Positions 14,257 through 18,988 of a stretch of 18,988 bases of DNA are shown piece by piece. Numbering within the stretch: the stretch's first letter is position 1; every line of letters begins with the position of its first letter. The position numbers and the translations under genes are program-made. Under the pieces are notes generated by a model. The model did no database searches, was not told the DNA's origin, and saw only the letters and a list, made by a program, of their open reading frames with translations. This DNA comes from an uncultured Asticcacaulis sp. (GTDB taxonomy: Bacteria > Pseudomonadota > Alphaproteobacteria > Caulobacterales > Caulobacteraceae), in the NCBI GenBank assembly GCA_946480125.1, contig CAMLIY010000033.1, positions 1 to 18,988 of the forward strand. The letters run 5' to 3'.

Positions 14257-14492
14257 GCCTCCATTTAACGCAAATCTGCATAGCCGATTCCCAGAGCCCC
14301 GCTGACTTCGTTGCGCATTTCAACGTTGTTGGTGAGGTACATCATGGTTTTTTTGCTCTGCTCGAACAGGCCAGCGATCCCAAATCCTGTTACAATCTCA
14401 AAAAAAATGAATTGTCGTACTTTTTTCATTTTCAAGAGCGAAAATTACTTTTATTAATGGTTTAAAATAATTTGGAAACGCCGGGTGGTGAA

Positions 14493-16841
14493 ATGCATGT
14501 AATACGGCCTGCTAAAATTGAGGCTTTATCGTGGGCTGCCGGCTTGACGGCTCTGCTTCTGTGTACCGGCTGTGCATCGATAACACGGGTCCATACAGCG
14601 GCGGAACTTCAGGCGGCTGTACAAAAGCCCGGTAAAAACACCTCGGTCATTCAGTTGGCGCCGGGCACCTATTTTCTTGATCAGCCACTGGTGCTCGACG
14701 AAACATTTTCGGGCACCCGCGCCAAACCCCGGATCATTCGCGGTCCGAAAGACCAGACCGCCATTTTGAGTGGTGGCCGGCCATTAAGCGGATTACGCTG
14801 GGAAAAAGTCGATCAGCGCACCTGGCGGGCGTATGTCGACGGCCCGGCTTTCAGCCTGCTGTGGCTGAATGGCCAGCGCCTGGTGCGGGCGCGTTATCCG
14901 AACTATGACCCTGACGCCCTGCCGATGGGCGGCGTCTCCGCCGTCGCCACCTCGCCTGCCAGGGTTGCGCGATGGGCTGATCCGGCGGGTGGCATAATCC
15001 ATGCCATTCATGCCAGCCGCTGGGGCGATATGCACATCGTCATTCGCGGCAAAAAGCCGGATGGGACGCTCGATCTGGCGGCGCCGGTCGGCAACAACCG
15101 CGAGATGGGACCGAGCGAAACCGAGCGCTATGTCGAAAACATCCGCGAAGAACTGGATGCGCCCGGCGAATGGTATCTCGATACGAAAGACCACTGGTTG
15201 TACTTTATGCCGTCTGGGCTTGAGCCGCCGCCGTCTGACGGCTTTGTCGCCAGCCAGCTTGAAACCATCGTTAGGATCGCCGGCGCAAGCCAGCCTGTCC
15301 ATGATGTCCGGCTGCAAAATCTCTCCTATCGTTACGCCGAGCCGACCTTCCTGAAGACGGAAGAACCCCTGCTGCGCTCCGACTGGAAGTTTTCACGCCT
15401 CGGTGCCATCGTAATCGAAAATGCTGAGCATGTCGAGATCACCGATGGCGAGATCACCGAGGATGGCGGCAATGGCGTGGTGGTCAATGGTCACGCACGC
15501 CATATCGGCATACGCCGCAATGAGATATTCGATATCGGTGCCAGCGCCATCTCCTTCGTCGGCCGTCCCGAAGCTGTCCGTTCACCGCTGTTCGAATATC
15601 ACCAGTCTCAGCCCGTGGCCGCCATCGACCCGGTAGCCGGTCCCAAGACTGACAATTATCCGGCGAACAGCATCGCCGAAGACAATCTCATCCATGACAA
15701 CGGCTTCCTTGAAAAGCAGTCTGCCGGCGTCGAAATCTCGATGGCGGCACGCATAACGATCAGTCACAACAGCATTTATCGCCTGCCGCGCGCCGGCATC
15801 AATATCGGTGACGGCACCTGGGGCGGCCATCTCATCGCCGACAATGACGTGTTCGATACCGTGCGTGAAACCGGCGACCACGGCTCATTCAATAGCTGGG
15901 GGCGTGATCGCTACTGGGACCCCGATCGTGAAGAAATGGACCGGCGCACCCTGGCAAATCGTGGCCTGACCGCGCTGGACGCCGTCGAGCCGATCATTCT
16001 GCGACACAATCGCTGGCGCTGCGACCATGGCTGGGATGTCGATCTCGATGACGGCGCCAGCAATTACATCATCGAGGACAACCTTATGCTGTCCGGCGGG
16101 TTGAAACTGCGCGAAGGCTTTGACCGCACCGTCCGCAATAATATCCTGCTCAACAACACCCTGCATCCGCATGTCTGGTTTACCAACAGCGATGATGTGT
16201 TCGAGCACAATATCGTCATGACCGCCTATCAACCCATCCGCATCATGCAATGGGGCAAGCGCGTCGATGAAAACCTGCTGCCCAACCTGGCCGCGCTTGA
16301 TCAGGCCCACGCCAACGGAACGGACGGGCATTCCGTGTTTGGTCAGCCTGAGTTTGTCGCGCCTGCAAAGGGCGATTATTCTGTCCGTCCGGGTAGTCTG
16401 GCCACTCGCATCGGCTTCAAAAACTTTTCAATGACGGACTTCGGTGTTCGACCTGAGCGTCTCCGCCAGCGCGCCGCGCATCCGGCCTATCCCCTGCCCT
16501 TGACCGATGCGTCTCAGGGCGAAGCCGCAGCCACCAAATCCGTGGCCGGCATGACCGTCAAATCGGTGACGACCGCCGGTGAGCAATCGGCGGCGGGTTT
16601 GCCAACCATAGCCGGCGTCATGGTGTTGTCGGTTGAGGCGGGCGGACCTGCTGATGCCGCCGGGCTTAAACCGGGCGATGTCATTGTCGCCTTGCCGGGC
16701 GATACAGGCGAAAATACGCAAGCCATCAATAAGACCGAAGACCTGATCGCCGAATTGCAAAGCCGCCGCTGGCGTCATGAGGTCAGGGTGCGCGTCATGC
16801 GCAATCAGGCCCCAACGGATTTACGTCTCAGCCTGCAATAA
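14493..16841 (+). CDS. Lipoprotein-like right-handed beta-helix protein (GH141-like) with C-terminal PDZ domain
   Basis: The protein has 782 residues from the ATG at 14493, which has GGGTGG 4 nt upstream; a TTG at 14472 is the in-frame alternative. The N-terminus is a lipoprotein-like signal ending in LLCTGC-A (Cys27), with Cys at -3 instead of the usual Leu, so lipidation is probable, not certain. The early part (APGTYFLDQPLVLDE, ILSGGRPLSG, LLWLNGQRLVRARYPN, then WYLDTKDHWLYFMP) recalls GH141, a beta-helix family with alpha-L-fucosidase and xylanase members. Repeated beta-helix turns (ITDGEITEDGGNGVVVNG, IRRNEIFDIGASAI) and a conserved TGDHGSFNSWGRDRYWD follow. The last ~95 residues form a PDZ domain (GVMVLSVEAGGPADAAGLKPGDVIVAL). 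Position between a GH95 fucosidase and a GH2 enzyme suggests glycan cleavage at the cell envelope. The GH141 call rests on remembered motifs and is moderate. Confidence 0.82.
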   Translation: MHVIRPAKIEALSWAAGLTALLLCTGCASITRVHTAAELQAAVQKPGKNTSVIQLAPGTYFLDQPLVLDETFSGTRAKPRIIRGPKDQTAILSGGRPLSGLRWEKVDQRTWRAYVDGPAFSLLWLNGQRLVRARYPNYDPDALPMGGVSAVATSPARVARWADPAGGIIHAIHASRWGDMHIVIRGKKPDGTLDLAAPVGNNREMGPSETERYVENIREELDAPGEWYLDTKDHWLYFMPSGLEPPPSDGFVASQLETIVRIAGASQPVHDVRLQNLSYRYAEPTFLKTEEPLLRSDWKFSRLGAIVIENAEHVEITDGEITEDGGNGVVVNGHARHIGIRRNEIFDIGASAISFVGRPEAVRSPLFEYHQSQPVAAIDPVAGPKTDNYPANSIAEDNLIHDNGFLEKQSAGVEISMAARITISHNSIYRLPRAGINIGDGTWGGHLIADNDVFDTVRETGDHGSFNSWGRDRYWDPDREEMDRRTLANRGLTALDAVEPIILRHNRWRCDHGWDVDLDDGASNYIIEDNLMLSGGLKLREGFDRTVRNNILLNNTLHPHVWFTNSDDVFEHNIVMTAYQPIRIMQWGKRVDENLLPNLAALDQAHANGTDGHSVFGQPEFVAPAKGDYSVRPGSLATRIGFKNFSMTDFGVRPERLRQRAAHPAYPLPLTDASQGEAAATKSVAGMTVKSVTTAGEQSAAGLPTIAGVMVLSVEAGGPADAAGLKPGDVIVALPGDTGENTQAINKTEDLIAELQSRRWRHEVRVRVMRNQAPTDLRLSLQ

Positions 16842-16863
16842 AGCCGAAACCAAGGAAAAAGAC

Positions 16864-18988
16864 ATGACAGAGATTTCCCGCCGCCAACTCGTCAAGACCG
16901 GCCTGCTGCTGACGAGCGTCTCCGTTCTCGGCTATGCGCCTGTGACTTTTGCCCAGTCAGACAAGACCGGCGGCGGGGCTAAGACCTTGCCGCGTGAACA
17001 GCTTCTTTTCGATTTCGGCTGGAAGTTTATCCTGGGGCACGGCGCCGATCCGACGAAGGACTTAGGCTTTGGATATGGTCAGGCCGATTTTTCCAAGACC
17101 GGCAATTTCAAGTTTGCCAAGGCGGGTTTCGATGTCAGCGCGTGGCGTTCGGTTGACCTGCCGCATGACTGGGGCGTTGAACTGCCCTTCGTCCATGATG
17201 ACAGCGGTGAAGGCGACAATCAGCTACGCTCGCACGGCTTCAAGCCACTCGGCCGCCGCTATCCGGAAACCAGCGTCGGCTGGTATCACCGTGAATTTGA
17301 CATTCCGGCGGGTGATCTCGGCCGCCGCATCTGGGTCGAATTCGACGGCGCCTTCCGCGATGTGATGGTGTTCGTCAATGGCTGCTTTATCGGCCGCAAC
17401 ACCAATGGCTACACCCCCTTCCGTTTCGACCTGACGGACTATCTCGCCTATGGCGCCAAAAACTATATCGCCGTGCGCGTTGACGCCAGTTTTGGCGATG
17501 GCTGGTTTTACGAAGGCGCCGGCATTTATCGCCACGTCTGGCTGACCAAGACGGACGCCGTGCATCTCGGCCGCTGGGAAAGCACGGTGCGCAGCACCCT
17601 GAAGACGGGTATGGCCGGTCTGGCGCTCGCCACCATCGTCGAAAACCAAGAGGCGGAACCGGCCGCTGCCAAGGTCAGCTGGATCATCCGCGATGCCAGG
17701 GGCGTCACGGTGGCGACGGCTGAGACACCCGTTCAGACGGTCGGCCCCGATGGCTCACTGGCGTTTGAAGCGAGCGCCGAATTGGTGAACCCGGCCTTGT
17801 GGTCGGTGGAAAATCCCAATCTCTATACCGCCACCGTCACGGTCGAGACCAATGGCAAACCGCGCGACGGCGAGGTGATCCCCTTTGGCGTGCGCACGGC
17901 GGTCTTCACGGCGGACAAGGGCTTTTTCCTCAATGACCAAAACCTGAAAATCCAGGGCGTGTGCAACCACCAGGATCACGCCGGCGTCGGCGCAGCCTTG
18001 CCGGACCGGCTTCAGGCCTTCCGTGTTGAAGTCATGCAGGGCATGGGGTGCAACGCCATCCGCTCATCCCACAACATGCCCACCCCGGAACTGGTGGAGG
18101 CGTGTGACCGCATGGGCGTGATGATGATGGTCGAAACACGCGCCATGAGTTCCAGTCCGGAAGGGCTGGCCCAGCTTGAAATCATGATCAAGCGCTACCG
18201 CAATTCGCCCTCGGTGATCATCTGGTCGATCGGCAATGAAGAAAACGCCCTTCAGGGCGAACTGGCCGAACAGGGCGCCAAGATTGCCCGCACCATGGTG
18301 GCCTTGTGTCACGAACTGGATCCGACCCGGCCGGTCACGGCAGCCGTCAATGCCGATAATGAGAAAGGACCATCGGAGGCGGTGGATGTCATCGGCTTCA
18401 ACTATCATCGGGAATTTCCCGATAATTTCCATCAGCGTCACCCGGAGCGTCCGGTTATATGTACCGAAGATGCCAGCGATGTCTCCACCCGGGGCGAGTA
18501 CAGCATGGATTGGAAACGCAATGTCACGAGCAGCTTCGACGGCGAGGTGCCGTGGAAGAAATCACCGGAAAACTGGTGGAAGTTCTACGCCACCCGCGAC
18601 TGGGCGGCCGGTGGTTTTGCCTGGACGGGATTCGATTACCGAGGGGAACCCTCGCCGTTTGGCTGGCCCTCTATCAATTCGAATTTCGGCATTGTCGATA
18701 TGTGCGGCTTTCCGAAGGACTACTACTATTATTACAAGGCGTGGTGGGGCAAGGCGCCCGCCCTGCATCTGTTCCCGCACTTGGACTGGCCCGGTAAAGA
18801 AGGCCAGGACATCCCGGTCTGGGTCTATTCAAACCTTGATGAGGTCGAGTTGTTCCTCAATGGCAAAAGCCTGGGCGTAAAAGCCATGCCGGCACTGGGC
18901 CATTTGGAATGGCAAGTTAAATATACGCCGGGCGTCATTGAGGCGCGCGGGCGTAAAGGCGGCAAGGTGGTCCTCAAAGAGCGGCGCG
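16864..18988 (+). CDS. GH2 family glycoside hydrolase (beta-galactosidase-like), Tat-exported, 3' end outside window
   Basis: The ATG is 22 bp after the previous stop, with AAGGA 7 nt upstream, so it is probably co-transcribed with the beta-helix/PDZ gene. The frame runs open to the right edge (708 codons). The N-terminus SRRQLVKTG is a Tat twin-arginine motif with a cut near FA-Q (residue 30). Domains follow the GH2 order: sugar-binding jelly roll (about 45-225, with SVGWYHREF and YEGAGIYRHVWL), Ig-like sandwich (about 235-345), TIM barrel (about 350-610) with acid/base Glu459 in WSIGNEEN and nucleophile Glu535 in CTEDAS, then a DUF4982-like domain (VWVYSNLDEVELFLNGKS). By comparison with the paralog at position 2, about 115 C-terminal residues are missing. 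Both catalytic Glu are present, so the enzyme should be active; beta-galactosidase is the commonest activity, but the subgroup is mixed. Confidence 0.95.
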   Translation, partial: MTEISRRQLVKTGLLLTSVSVLGYAPVTFAQSDKTGGGAKTLPREQLLFDFGWKFILGHGADPTKDLGFGYGQADFSKTGNFKFAKAGFDVSAWRSVDLPHDWGVELPFVHDDSGEGDNQLRSHGFKPLGRRYPETSVGWYHREFDIPAGDLGRRIWVEFDGAFRDVMVFVNGCFIGRNTNGYTPFRFDLTDYLAYGAKNYIAVRVDASFGDGWFYEGAGIYRHVWLTKTDAVHLGRWESTVRSTLKTGMAGLALATIVENQEAEPAAAKVSWIIRDARGVTVATAETPVQTVGPDGSLAFEASAELVNPALWSVENPNLYTATVTVETNGKPRDGEVIPFGVRTAVFTADKGFFLNDQNLKIQGVCNHQDHAGVGAALPDRLQAFRVEVMQGMGCNAIRSSHNMPTPELVEACDRMGVMMMVETRAMSSSPEGLAQLEIMIKRYRNSPSVIIWSIGNEENALQGELAEQGAKIARTMVALCHELDPTRPVTAAVNADNEKGPSEAVDVIGFNYHREFPDNFHQRHPERPVICTEDASDVSTRGEYSMDWKRNVTSSFDGEVPWKKSPENWWKFYATRDWAAGGFAWTGFDYRGEPSPFGWPSINSNFGIVDMCGFPKDYYYYYKAWWGKAPALHLFPHLDWPGKEGQDIPVWVYSNLDEVELFLNGKSLGVKAMPALGHLEWQVKYTPGVIEARGRKGGKVVLKERR

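Noticed and set aside
14169..14465. 98-residue plus-strand open frame between the GH95 and beta-helix/PDZ genes
   Set aside because: No plausible ribosome-binding site or recognisable domain; it crosses the palindrome and the AT-rich stretch, where the translation becomes a low-complexity tail. Treated as intergenic.
1..18988. tRNA, rRNA, CRISPR, transposase, integrase or phage genes
   Set aside because: Looked for across both strands; no cloverleaf, repeat-spacer array or mobile-element protein motif was recognised.

Overview
This 19 kb window is carbohydrate-utilisation DNA, probably from a Caulobacterales-type alphaproteobacterium. Asticcacaulis is my best guess, from the large TonB-dependent receptor, the LacI-type operator sequence, Tat-exported glycoside hydrolases and moderately high GC; this is inference, with no database check. 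No tRNA, rRNA, CRISPR array, transposase or insertion sequence was seen.

Layout. (1) Positions 2-964, plus strand: the C-terminal part of a glycoside hydrolase family 2 (GH2) enzyme cut by the left edge. (2) Positions 1003-10628, minus strand: a gluconate module. In transcription order it is a GntR-like LacI-family repressor, a TonB-dependent receptor, gluconokinase (gntK), a large secreted two-part beta-helix protein with a C-terminal SMP-30/gluconolactonase-like propeller, and a GntP-family gluconate permease. (3) Position 10977: a small HU-type nucleoid protein gene, divergent from the repressor. (4) Positions 11787-18988, plus strand: a glycan-degradation run of GH95 alpha-L-fucosidase, a lipoprotein-like beta-helix/PDZ protein resembling GH141, and a second GH2 enzyme cut by the right edge. 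The two GH2 genes are clear paralogs in the same orientation, about 17 kb apart.

How the parts may work together. The minus-strand genes look like one regulon: outer-membrane uptake (TonB receptor), periplasmic or extracellular processing (beta-helix/propeller protein), inner-membrane uptake (GntP) and phosphorylation to 6-phosphogluconate (GntK) for the Entner-Doudoroff pathway. Four LacI-type palindromes with core AGCGCT support control by the local repressor: three spaced 88 and 86 bp apart upstream of the receptor, and one upstream of the repressor gene. Two strong hairpins lie between the receptor and gntK; the second ends in a T-tract and may lower downstream expression. The plus-strand genes look aimed at fucose- and galactose-decorated plant or algal glycans and carry no copy of this operator.

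The most interesting candidates are the fusion of a GH55-like double beta-helix to a gluconolactonase-like propeller inside a gluconate operon, the operator array next to an HU gene, and the beta-helix/PDZ protein paired with a GH95 fucosidase.
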